Both the position numbers and the translations under genes were made by a program. 50,018 bases of DNA from an uncultured Clostridia bacterium. GTDB taxonomy: Bacteria; Bacillota; Clostridia; Oscillospirales; Acutalibacteraceae. The stretch is taken from assembly GCA_937907605.1 (NCBI GenBank), contig CALCYI010000075.1, positions 1 through 50,018 on the forward strand. Direction: 5' to 3'. This document shows positions 35,643 through 43,619 of the stretch, piece after piece; within the stretch, counting starts at the first letter, position 1; every line of letters starts with the position of its first letter. Under the pieces are notes generated by a model, which ran no database searches, was not told where the DNA came from, and saw only the letters and a program-made list of their open reading frames with translations.

Positions 35643-37595
35643 ATGTTTAAACTTGAAAGCAACAGAATAAAAAGAGAATTCAAAATCACCAATGGCAGCT
35701 TCTATGCTAGCCAGATTCTCAACAAGTATTCCGGCTTGAGCTTCGTGCCCGACGGTAACGGAAGCGAATTCGTTATCCGCTTCACCGACGGAAGTACCTT
35801 CTCAGCAAAGGGACTGCCCGTAGTTGAGTCAAAGGACGAGGACGACAGGCTGAGCTTTACCTTTAAGGAGTGTATGGGCGTTACCGTTAAGCTCGAATAC
35901 TGGGTACACGACGACGGGAATACAATATGCAAGCAGCTTACCCTTACCCAGAGCGACGATAAGGAGATTGATTTTATATTCCTTGAATACGTCGGAATTA
36001 TCAATTCAAAGGCGCACCTCGGCTGCGAGGTTGTAGAGGATTCCCAGATACCGCAGGAATGGGCTATGCTCGGTCAGCCGTATTATATTGACAGCCTTTT
36101 CTTCGGCTGTGAATTCCCCGGCGCAGACTGCAGAATAGTTCACGGAATGGGCAGAGTTAAGTACTACCTCGGCAAAAACGTCGGAGCGAACTACAAATGC
36201 CCGATAACCGTTATGGGCGCTGCAAAGGACATTACGATAAACGAAACTAAAAAGGCGTTTTTTGAATACCTTGATAGCATAAGCGTCGGCACTTCCCTGC
36301 GCTTCAACTACAACAACTGGTTTGAAACCATTGGCAAGATGAACGCTGAGACGGTCAAAGAGGATTTCGGCAAAATCACCGAAAGTGCGAAAGCGCACGG
36401 TATCGCGCTTGATTCCTGCGTTATTGACGACGGCTGGTGCGACTATAAGGGCGACTTCTGGAGCGTTTCCAAGAAGCGTTTCCCGGGCGGAATCGGCGAA
36501 ATCCGTGAGCTCTGCGAAGACGACGAAACCAAGCTCGGCTTATGGCTAAGTCCGCGCGGCGGATACTCAAAGCAGAAGAAATTTGCAAAAAGAATTCAAA
36601 AGGCAGGCAACGGCTTTTATAACGATCTTTCCGAGGATATCTGCGTTGCATCGACAAAGTATATAAACAAGCTCGGCGAATACCTCATTCAGACAGTAAA
36701 CGAGGAAAAGCTCGACTTCTTAAAGCTTGACGGCTTCTGGCATAAGCCGTGTAGGAACACGTCGCACGACCATATGACAGGCGGCAGGGACGATATGTAC
36801 CTTGCAAGCGATATGATAATGAAGTGGGTTAAGCTCTTTGAAAAGCTGAGGAAATCGGGCGGATACGCCGAAAAGCTTTTTATCAGCATGACGAGTTACG
36901 TTAACCCGTCGCCGTTCTGGCTTCAGTGGGTTAACTCGATATGGCTTCAAAACAGCGACGACATAGGCTTTGCGCAGATTGCAGAGGGCGAAAGCAAGCT
37001 TGATGAGGAAATAACCTACCGCGACGCGAGATACTACGACCTTCTCTGCACGCGTTCTGCTCAGCTCCCCGCATATGCAATCTTCAACCATGAGCCGATT
37101 TACGCGAAAGGCGCAGACGTTGAATACAGCGATATGGAGTTTGAAAAGTATCTCTACTGGAACGCGGTAAGAGGGCAGGCGCTCAACGAGCTTTATATAT
37201 CCGACGATATGATGAGCGATACGAAATGGGGTATTCTGTCCGACGTTATTAAGTTCCAGAGGGAAAACTTTGAGATACTGAAATATGCGTCCTTTATCGG
37301 CGGAAACCCCGAAGGAAACAACGTATACGGATATATTTCCTGGAATGAGGGCGGCGGAATAATCGCGCTCAGAAACCCCGACGGCGAGCGCTCTCCCCTC
37401 ACCCTGACGCTCAATAAGCTTATGGGCACACCCGAAAGCTTAAGCGGCGCAAGGCTTGAAAAGATATTCTGTAACGACACACTCAAAGAGAGCGAAGGCT
37501 ATTCATACGGCGACAAGGTCTCTCTTGAGCTCGAGCCGTTTGAAACGGTAATACTGAAATTTACGAACGAGGAAAAGCACTATGAAATGTATTAA
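35643..37595 (+). CDS. GH36-like alpha-galactosidase
   Basis: 650 residues with the GH36/GH31-clan layout: a beta-sandwich N-terminus, a TIM barrel opening with RFNYNNWFET and VIDDGWCDYKGDFW near residue 262, the nucleophile Asp in DFLKLDGFW (about 360), and the acid/base Asp in NSDDIG (about 440). No signal peptide, so it acts inside the cell, probably on imported alpha-galactosides. It is shorter than classical GH36 enzymes (about 720 residues), so another alpha-glycoside is possible. AAGGA lies 8 nt before ATG. Confidence 0.82.
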   Translation: MFKLESNRIKREFKITNGSFYASQILNKYSGLSFVPDGNGSEFVIRFTDGSTFSAKGLPVVESKDEDDRLSFTFKECMGVTVKLEYWVHDDGNTICKQLTLTQSDDKEIDFIFLEYVGIINSKAHLGCEVVEDSQIPQEWAMLGQPYYIDSLFFGCEFPGADCRIVHGMGRVKYYLGKNVGANYKCPITVMGAAKDITINETKKAFFEYLDSISVGTSLRFNYNNWFETIGKMNAETVKEDFGKITESAKAHGIALDSCVIDDGWCDYKGDFWSVSKKRFPGGIGEIRELCEDDETKLGLWLSPRGGYSKQKKFAKRIQKAGNGFYNDLSEDICVASTKYINKLGEYLIQTVNEEKLDFLKLDGFWHKPCRNTSHDHMTGGRDDMYLASDMIMKWVKLFEKLRKSGGYAEKLFISMTSYVNPSPFWLQWVNSIWLQNSDDIGFAQIAEGESKLDEEITYRDARYYDLLCTRSAQLPAYAIFNHEPIYAKGADVEYSDMEFEKYLYWNAVRGQALNELYISDDMMSDTKWGILSDVIKFQRENFEILKYASFIGGNPEGNNVYGYISWNEGGGIIALRNPDGERSPLTLTLNKLMGTPESLSGARLEKIFCNDTLKESEGYSYGDKVSLELEPFETVILKFTNEEKHYEMY

Positions 37596-38403
37596 ATGCG
37601 GCAGCGATAATATTATAGAAAAGGACGGACAGTTTATTTGCGAGGACTGCGGCGAGGTAATAAGCGCCGAAGCAGAGGAAACAGTCGATGAGATAACTGA
37701 AGATGCCGAAAAGGCAGTCGAGGAAGTTACTGTTGAATCTGAAGAAGCGGCAGCGGAAATAACCGAGGAAGCTGAAACGACTGATACTGAGGCTGAGGAA
37801 CAGCCTAAGAAAAAATCAGCGCTTAAGGAAATCCTTGATTTCTGCTTCCCGATTATCATTGCGCTTATAATAGCAATGCTGCTCAAGACCTTTGTATTTG
37901 CAAACGCGCAGGTTCCGACGGGCTCCATGCTCAACACCATACACGAGGGCGACAGGGTTATAGCAAGCAGAATTGAATACACCTTCCACGAGCCCGAAAG
38001 ATACGATATTATTATCTTCAAATTCCCCGACGACGTTGAGGAGCACAAAATCGACCGCAGCGTTAAGGTACAGTATTTTGTTAAGAGGATTATCGGTCTG
38101 CCCGGCGAGACGGTTGAAATAGTCAACGGCGTTGTTTACGTAACCGATAAGGACGGCAACACCGACCAGCTTGACGACAGCTTCGTTACCGCGTGCACGC
38201 CTACGGGCAACTTCGGTCCCTACGAGGTACCCGAGAACAGCTACTTTGTGCTTGGCGACAACAGGGAGAGCTCCATAGACTCGCGCTACTGGAAAACTAC
38301 GAATTACGTCCACAAGGACTTAATCGTAGGCAAGGTAAAATTCAGATACTATCCCTCGTTTGAAAAGCTTGAGATAGAGGAAGAAGTCATTACAGGAGAT
38401 TAA
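37582..38403 (+). CDS. lepB: Signal peptidase I with N-terminal zinc ribbon
   Basis: 273 residues. Residues 1-25 are a zinc ribbon (CxxC at Cys3/Cys6 and Cys20/Cys23), followed by a very acidic linker (about 28-75), one membrane anchor (about 85-108) and an S26 peptidase domain. The catalytic pair is Ser115 in PTGSML and Lys169 in VKRIIGLPGE; GDNRESSIDSR is box E. It cleaves signal peptides outside the membrane, with the ribbon in the cytoplasm. The ribbon and acidic linker are unusual additions. Overlaps the GH36 gene by 14 nt; GAGGAAAA precedes ATG. Confidence 0.92.
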   Translation: MKCIKCGSDNIIEKDGQFICEDCGEVISAEAEETVDEITEDAEKAVEEVTVESEEAAAEITEEAETTDTEAEEQPKKKSALKEILDFCFPIIIALIIAMLLKTFVFANAQVPTGSMLNTIHEGDRVIASRIEYTFHEPERYDIIIFKFPDDVEEHKIDRSVKVQYFVKRIIGLPGETVEIVNGVVYVTDKDGNTDQLDDSFVTACTPTGNFGPYEVPENSYFVLGDNRESSIDSRYWKTTNYVHKDLIVGKVKFRYYPSFEKLEIEEEVITGD

Positions 38404-38407
38404 AAAG

Positions 38408-38431
38408 ACAGCCCGTACGGGCTGTTTTTTT
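38408..38431. terminator. Terminator after lepB
   Basis: ACAGCCC, loop GTAC, GGGCTGT and a run of seven T. It stands between convergent lepB and the methyltransferase gene. Confidence 0.88.
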
Positions 38432-39203
38432 AATTCTTTCTGAAAACATCAAGCATATGAATTGAAAAGCCCGTTAAATCTTCGCGCTCACAAATCGCAT
38501 GAAGAAACTTCATATACTCCTCAAATTCTCTTTTATTTAGTTTATTGAGCTTGTTGCTGTGCAGATAGGAAAGCATATCAACCCCCACAAAATGCAGGCG
38601 AGTAACATTATATCCTTTCATTAAGTCGTCAATTTCAGGCTTTCTGTACAGCTCAAAAACTAACTCAGGGTTAGAAATACCATGATAGTTTTCGTCAATA
38701 TTTCCTGCGTCAAGATAGCCAAGTATTTGCTTACTGTAAAACATTTTATACATCACAGTATCATTGTTTATATATGAGGCAAAGATAACGCCTTCTGTTT
38801 TTGCAAGTCTTATTGCTTCGCTTAACGCGGCGTGTTTATCCTCGTCTGTAAACAGATGATACATCGGTCCGAGCAATAAAACGATATCAAAGGTTTCATT
38901 CTCTAATAATGACAGGTCAGCAGCGTTACCTTCGATAATTGTAATATTATGGTCAGCCTTAACCTTCTTTTTCATAATGTCAATATTGTGCGGTACAAGC
39001 TCAACCGCTGTTACGTTGTAACCCTTGTCAGCAAGCGTTATTGAATACCTGCCCGTACCTGCTCCGATTTCAAGAATCTTTGCACCGTCAAATAAGTATT
39101 TTTCAATATATTCCATCGTGAGTAGATATTCGGGACGCCTGTTTTTGCGTAGTAATCTTCCGTCCTCGTCATAATGGTTATAATATTTTTTTATAAAATC
39201 CAT
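38430..39203 (-). CDS. Class I SAM-dependent methyltransferase
   Basis: 257 residues. The SAM site reads ILEIGAGTGRYSITLADKGYNVTAVE near residue 45, then EGNAADL and LLLGPMYHL. The substrate cannot be told; it lacks the typical Erm or KsgA rRNA-methylase look. It stands behind a 29-codon leader ORF and a terminator with an alternative fold, so its expression seems to depend on how the leader is translated. This is a hallmark of antibiotic- or starvation-induced genes and suggests, as inference, a drug-resistance or detoxifying role. AAGGAG lies 7 nt before ATG. Confidence 0.85.
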   Translation of the reverse strand: MDFIKKYYNHYDEDGRLLRKNRRPEYLLTMEYIEKYLFDGAKILEIGAGTGRYSITLADKGYNVTAVELVPHNIDIMKKKVKADHNITIIEGNAADLSLLENETFDIVLLLGPMYHLFTDEDKHAALSEAIRLAKTEGVIFASYINNDTVMYKMFYSKQILGYLDAGNIDENYHGISNPELVFELYRKPEIDDLMKGYNVTRLHFVGVDMLSYLHSNKLNKLNKREFEEYMKFLHAICEREDLTGFSIHMLDVFRKN

Positions 39204-39226
39204 TTCTTTTCTCCTTTAAATAAAAT

Positions 39227-39259
39227 AACTGCCGACGAACCTTGTGTTCATCAGCAGTT
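39227..39259 (-). promoter_or_regulatory. Attenuator hairpin before the methyltransferase
   Basis: On the minus-strand RNA, 14-nt arms (39246-39259 and 39227-39240) pair fully with two G-U wobbles, loop of 5, then AUUUUAUUU: a terminator. Its 5' arm and loop contain AUGAACACA (39243-39251), complementary at 9 of 9 bases to codons 25-27 of the leader ORF (39293-39301), an alternative antiterminator pairing. Codons 25-27 would be hidden by a ribosome ending translation. Confidence 0.75.
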
Positions 39260-39283
39260 TGTAATTTATATATACTTACAAAG

Positions 39284-39373
39284 CTATCTTAAATGAACAC
39301 AGCCCAAATAAGCCCATACCTGCTGGGTAGGCTGCTGAAGCTGTGCGTTAAGTTTTGTAAATCTCATAATCAT
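39284..39373 (-). CDS. 29-codon leader peptide of the methyltransferase
   Basis: A 29-residue ORF with a good site (GAGGT, 7 nt, ATG) and its own consensus-like promoter. It opens MIMRFTKLNAQ and ends WAYLGCVHLR. No family recognised. Its last codons pair with the downstream terminator arm, so it most likely acts in cis as an attenuation leader; a ribosome stalled before about codon 20 would leave those codons free to form the antiterminator. Alternatives: a small precursor peptide modified by the methyltransferase, or a chance ORF. It has a single Cys, Trp and Tyr and no run of one amino acid, which favours drug-type over amino-acid-type sensing. Confidence 0.7.
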   Translation of the reverse strand: MIMRFTKLNAQLQQPTQQVWAYLGCVHLR

Positions 39374-39394
39374 AGTAATTACCTCGTTTTTGTA

Positions 39395-39423
39395 ATAGTA
39401 ACACAGAGTAAGCCTTTTGTCAA
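39395..39423 (-). promoter_or_regulatory. Promoter of leader-methyltransferase unit
   Basis: Minus strand: TTGACA (39418-39423), 17-bp spacer, TACTAT (39395-39400), 21 nt before the leader ATG. Confidence 0.75.
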
Positions 39424-39430
39424 ATAAAAA

Positions 39431-39451
39431 GCGGGCAGTAAAACCGCCCGC
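39431..39451 (-). terminator. Terminator of hpf
   Basis: Minus strand: GCGGGC, 9-nt loop, GCCCGC, TTTTT. It separates hpf from the leader-methyltransferase unit. Confidence 0.8.
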
Positions 39452-39461
39452 ATTATATATA

Positions 39462-40010
39462 TTATTCGCAGATAAGAACTCCGTAGCCCTTCTTGCGCTT
39501 ATAGATAATCTTTGTTTCGCCGTCGATACCGAGATATACGAAAAAGCTGTGTCCGAGCATTTCCATCTGAACAGCCGCCTCGTCATCGGTCATCATATTG
39601 AGATTAACGGTCTTTGTTCTTCTGATGTCAACCGAAGAATAATATGCCTCGTCAAAGTTGTCCATCGAAACCTCTTCGGAAAGGTCGTCCATTGCCTCGG
39701 CAAGCTCGTCAACTCCGCTCTTACGCTTTTTGTCAACGAAGTAGGTCTTAAGCTTACGGAGCTTCCTCTTAAGGTCGTCAACCGTCTCGTCAATGGCGGG
39801 CTCGATTTTATCCGCCTTGCCCTCGCCCCTGATATATGAGCCGAAGTGCTTAACGGTAATATCGCACTTGTAGCCGTCCTTTTCCTTCTTTAAGGTAACA
39901 TCAAAGCCTGCATTTTCAGGGAGCATTCTTTCGATACGCTTTAGCTCTTTCTCGATTCCGTCGCGTGCACCCTGTTTTAATTCAAAGCCTCTTGCCGTAA
40001 TGTTAATCAT
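39462..40010 (-). CDS. hpf: Ribosome hibernation promoting factor, long form
   Basis: 182 residues. The N-terminal S30AE domain (about 1-105: INITARGFELKQGARDGIEKEL...) blocks the mRNA channel; the C-terminal domain (about 125-180: VRRTKTVNLNMMTDDEAAVQMEMLGHSFFVYLG, with IRRTK-type start) makes 100S dimers. Long forms are standard in Firmicutes. GGAGGT lies 6 nt before ATG. The leader holds a 15-bp palindrome (40034-40048) and two TATAAT boxes near 40058-40075 without a clear -35. Confidence 0.94.
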   Translation of the reverse strand: MINITARGFELKQGARDGIEKELKRIERMLPENAGFDVTLKKEKDGYKCDITVKHFGSYIRGEGKADKIEPAIDETVDDLKRKLRKLKTYFVDKKRKSGVDELAEAMDDLSEEVSMDNFDEAYYSSVDIRRTKTVNLNMMTDDEAAVQMEMLGHSFFVYLGIDGETKIIYKRKKGYGVLICE

Positions 40011-40033
40011 TGTATTACCTCCTTTATATTAAA

Positions 40034-40048
40034 AGGGATATTATCCCT
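40034..40048. promoter_or_regulatory. Palindrome in the hpf leader
   Basis: AGGGATA, T, TATCCCT: a perfect 7-bp inverted repeat about 25 nt upstream of the hpf ATG, near its ribosome site. It could be an operator or a small mRNA hairpin. Confidence 0.5.
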
Positions 40049-40118
40049 AAGTATATTATACATTATAATACGCATTAATAAAAGTATTGTATTTTACAAA
40101 CGGAAGTGATATAATATT

Positions 40119-40150
40119 AAAGGTGTCGCGTTACAAAACGCAACACCTTT
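40119..40150 (-). terminator. Terminator of cysK-ABC operon
   Basis: AAAGGTGT/ACACCTTT outer stem and GCGTT/AACGC inner stem; on the minus-strand RNA the mismatch between them is a G-U pair. It begins at the stop codon of the last ABC gene. Confidence 0.75.
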
Positions 40151-41902
40151 TTATTTTCTGCTCGGGAACTGTGAGGAATAAAGGGTATAGTAAAAGCCTT
40201 TTTTACTAAGCAGCTCCTTATGCGTTCCCTGCTCCACTATATTACCGTCGCACATTACGAGGATTAAATCCGCCTCTCTGATTGTCGCAAGCCTGTGAGC
40301 GACGATAAAGCTCGTTTTATCCTTCATCAGCGTTTTAAACGCGGACTGAATTTTTATCTCCGTACGGGTATCAATCGACGAGGTCGCCTCGTCGAGTATA
40401 AGTATCGGCGGCTCAAGGAGCATAAGGCGCGTTATACAGAGAAGCTGGCGCTGTCCCTGCGAAAGCGAGCCGCCCTCCTCGCCGAGTACGGTATCGTAGC
40501 CGTCAGGCAGGCGCTTGATAAAGGAGTGCGCGTGCGCTTTTTTAGCCGCGGCGATTATCTCTTCGTCGGTCGCGTCCTCCTTGCCGAGAATGATATTTTC
40601 CCTTACCGTCCCCGCTTTCAGCCAGGTGTCCTGGAGCACCATACCGTAGCTGTCGCGCAGGGATTTCATAGTAACATTGTTATATTCGTTGCCGTCAAGT
40701 GAGATTTTTCCGCTATTTGGCTCATAAAAGCGCATGAGCAGGTTAATCAGCGTAGTCTTTCCGCAGCCCGTAGGTCCTACGATTGCGACGCGCTGTCCCT
40801 TGGTTACGCTTAGGTTGAAATCCTCAATCAGCTTTTGATTTTCGGTATATGAGAAATTGATATGCTCAAGCTTAAGCTCGCCGTTTACGTCCCTGATTTC
40901 AATCGCGTTTTCGGGGTCGGGCTTAACGCTTTCCTCCTCAAGCAGCTCAAAGAGTCTGCCTGCGCAGGCAAGAGCGTTCTGAAGCTCGGTAATAACTCCG
41001 CTTATCTCGTTAAACGGCTTGGTATACTGATTTGCGTACGCAAGGAAGCTCGTAAGCACGCCGACGGTTATCGCCTGCTGATTTGTCTTAACCGCAAGTA
41101 TCGCGCCGAAAAGCGCAACCGAGGCGTAAACTATTGAGTTTACAAAGCGTGTGGCGGGGTTAGTAATTGACGAGAAGAACACCGCCCTAAGCGAATAATC
41201 CCTCAGTCTCTCGTTAATACCGTCGAAGGTTTTTATATTCTCGTCGCCGTGGGAATACGCGGTAACGGTTTTCTGTGAGCTTATCATCTCGTCAATAAAC
41301 GCGGTCTGCTCTCCCCTCGTTTCACTCTGGAGCTTAAACATCTTATAGGTTTTCTTTGCGACAAACCTTGCTATAAGGAACGAAAGCGGAGTTACCGCAA
41401 TAACTACAAGAGTAATCCACACGTTTATATAAAGCATAAACGCGAGCGTTCCGAGGATTGTAATTACCCCCGTAAAGAACTGAGTAAAGCCCATTAAAAG
41501 ACCGTCGGCGAACTGGTCTACGTCGGTTATTACTCTCGATACTATATCTCCCGTTTTGTGCGAATCAATATACGAAATCGGAAGGGCTTCGAGCTTTGAA
41601 AACGCTCTGTCCCTCATATCGCTTATAACGCCGTAGGTTATCTTGTTATTGCACGCGTTCATTATCCACTGCGAGAGCGCGGAAATACCGATAATCACAG
41701 CTATTTTTATAAGTATGGTGAGAATTGAGGCGAAGTCAACAAGCCCCTTGCCTATGATAAAATCTATTACCCTGCCTATAAGAATCGGTACGTAAAGCGT
41801 TCCTGCCACACTTAACGCGGCAAAAAGCAGGGACAACGCAAGGTATATTTTGTATCTTCCAACGTACCTCAGTACCTTTTTAATAACGTCTTTATTCTTC
41901 AT
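40151..41902 (-). CDS. ABC exporter half-transporter (second of pair)
   Basis: 583 residues from ATG 41902 (AAGGAGG, 6 nt upstream). Type-1 exporter with six helices then ATPase: Walker A GPTGCGKTT, signature LSQGQRQ, Walker B LILDEATSSID, switch His in VAHRLAT. The signature reads LSQGQ, the common alternative to LSGGQ. Overlaps the first half-transporter by 11 nt; the two probably form a heterodimer. In these exporters the substrate is usually a drug, lipid or peptide; here the cysK gene upstream hints at a thiol, which is unproven. Confidence 0.92.
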   Translation of the reverse strand: MKNKDVIKKVLRYVGRYKIYLALSLLFAALSVAGTLYVPILIGRVIDFIIGKGLVDFASILTILIKIAVIIGISALSQWIMNACNNKITYGVISDMRDRAFSKLEALPISYIDSHKTGDIVSRVITDVDQFADGLLMGFTQFFTGVITILGTLAFMLYINVWITLVVIAVTPLSFLIARFVAKKTYKMFKLQSETRGEQTAFIDEMISSQKTVTAYSHGDENIKTFDGINERLRDYSLRAVFFSSITNPATRFVNSIVYASVALFGAILAVKTNQQAITVGVLTSFLAYANQYTKPFNEISGVITELQNALACAGRLFELLEEESVKPDPENAIEIRDVNGELKLEHINFSYTENQKLIEDFNLSVTKGQRVAIVGPTGCGKTTLINLLMRFYEPNSGKISLDGNEYNNVTMKSLRDSYGMVLQDTWLKAGTVRENIILGKEDATDEEIIAAAKKAHAHSFIKRLPDGYDTVLGEEGGSLSQGQRQLLCITRLMLLEPPILILDEATSSIDTRTEIKIQSAFKTLMKDKTSFIVAHRLATIREADLILVMCDGNIVEQGTHKELLSKKGFYYTLYSSQFPSRK

Positions 41903-43616
41903 TACTATCCTCCTTTTCAAACTGAGAATAGTAAATTTCCCTGTAAACATCGCAGGTCTTTAAAAGCTCGTCCGACGTGCCCTTCGCTATACATTCGCCG
42001 TCCTCGAGCACGAGGATTTTATCGGCGGTGAGAATTGAAGAACAGCGCTGGGAAACTATAAACAGAGTCGGCTTATAATCGAGAGAAAGTATAGCCTCCC
42101 TCATTGCCCTTTCGGTAGCAAAATCAAGAGCGGAGGCGCTATCGTCAAGCACGATAATTTCAGGCTTGCCGACGAGAGCTCTAGCAACGGAAAGCCTCTG
42201 CTTCTGACCGCCAGAAAGGTTTGCGCCTCTCTGTTCAAGCACGGTATCAAGCCCGTCTTTTTCGCAGACGGTATCGTAAATCTGCGCCGCTTTCAGCGCT
42301 TCGTTTATCTCCTCGTCGATTGCGTCTGGCTTGCCCCATTTCATATTATCGCGCACCGTACCGCCAAAAAGCTCTGCCCGCTGCATAACGTAGCCTATTT
42401 TACCGCGGAGCTCTTCGTCGCCGTAGGACTGAACGTCCCTGCCGTCGACGGTAACTCTGCCCTCGGTAGCGTCGTAAAAATGCGGAATAAGGCTTACGAG
42501 CGTTGACTTACCGCTGCCCGTACCGCCGATTATTCCGATAACCTCGCCCTTGTCGGCATAGAAGCTTACGTCCTTAAGGCTCTCCTCGCCCGCGCCGCCG
42601 TAAATCAGCGATACGTTATCAAACTCAACGGCGTGGGAATTATAAACCGTCTTGTCGTCCGTGTGCTTAAGCGTGTTTTCCGTCTCAAGAGTCAGCGCAA
42701 TTCTTTCGCCCGAGGCAAAGCCCTTTGTAATAGTAACAATCAGATTCGCAAACTTAACGAGCTCAATTAAAATCTGGCTCATATAGTTATAAAGCGCAAC
42801 GACATTGCCCTGTGAAAGCCTGCCCGAATTAACGGTAACCGCGCCGTAATGAATCAGCGCTATTATGCCGAGGTTTACGACTACGTATGTAAGCGGGTTG
42901 GTAAGGGCGGAAACTCTGCCTGCAACGCGCTGAAAATGCGCAAGGAGCGAATTCTTTTTGCTAAACTTTTCATACTCCGCTTCCTCGCCCGTGAAGGCTC
43001 TTATAACCCTTGCACCAGTGATATTCTCACGCGTAAGCAGCGTTACGTCGTCGAGCGTTCCCTGTACCCTTTTGTACATAGGAACGGTGGTTTTCATAAT
43101 TCCTACAACAACGATTGAAAGCAGAATAATTACTCCGAGAAAAATTAGACTCGCCTTAAAATCAATAGTCGCCGCCATTACAAACGCACCCGCAACTATG
43201 AACGGAGAACGCAGAAAAAGACGGAGCGTCATATTCACCGCGTTCTGCGCTGAATTAATATCGCCCGTCAGCCTTGTAATAAGCGTCGACGTACCGAGCC
43301 TGTCAATTTCCGAAAAGGAAAAGGACTGTATTTTTTCAAAAAGAGTATGCCTTACCTCGCACGCAAAGCCCGTAGCAGCCTTTGCTGCAAAATACTGCGC
43401 GCTAATAGCGGCAATCATCCCAACTACCGCAAGCAGCACGAGAATACCCGCCCTGCCGATAACAAGCTTCATATCACCGTTTCTTATGCCGTCGTCAATA
43501 ATCGAGGCAACAACAAGAGGAACAATAAGCTCAAAGCTCGCCTCGAGCATTTTAAAAAGCGGGGCAAGTACTGACTCTTTTTTATAGTTTTTGAGAAAAA
43601 CTAAAAGTTTTTTCAT
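41892..43616 (-). CDS. ABC exporter half-transporter (first of pair)
   Basis: 574 residues. Six-helix domain then ATPase: Walker A GGTGSGKST, signature LSGGQKQRLS, and LDDSASALDFATE. The Walker B is followed by Asp (VLDDSAS) where Glu is the catalytic base, so this half probably has a weak or dead site, as in heterodimeric exporters such as BmrCD or TM287/288. It begins 3 nt after cysK with no good ribosome site of its own, so it is coupled to cysK. Confidence 0.92.
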   Translation of the reverse strand: MKKLLVFLKNYKKESVLAPLFKMLEASFELIVPLVVASIIDDGIRNGDMKLVIGRAGILVLLAVVGMIAAISAQYFAAKAATGFACEVRHTLFEKIQSFSFSEIDRLGTSTLITRLTGDINSAQNAVNMTLRLFLRSPFIVAGAFVMAATIDFKASLIFLGVIILLSIVVVGIMKTTVPMYKRVQGTLDDVTLLTRENITGARVIRAFTGEEAEYEKFSKKNSLLAHFQRVAGRVSALTNPLTYVVVNLGIIALIHYGAVTVNSGRLSQGNVVALYNYMSQILIELVKFANLIVTITKGFASGERIALTLETENTLKHTDDKTVYNSHAVEFDNVSLIYGGAGEESLKDVSFYADKGEVIGIIGGTGSGKSTLVSLIPHFYDATEGRVTVDGRDVQSYGDEELRGKIGYVMQRAELFGGTVRDNMKWGKPDAIDEEINEALKAAQIYDTVCEKDGLDTVLEQRGANLSGGQKQRLSVARALVGKPEIIVLDDSASALDFATERAMREAILSLDYKPTLFIVSQRCSSILTADKILVLEDGECIAKGTSDELLKTCDVYREIYYSQFEKEDSNEE

Positions 43617-43619
43617 CGC

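Noticed and set aside
40087..40115. TTGTAT-17-TATAAT on the + strand just before the 40119-40150 hairpin, as if for a tiny RNA
   Set aside because: The hairpin would end the transcript almost at once, and it is explained as the terminator of the minus-strand ABC operon. No gene follows on the + strand.
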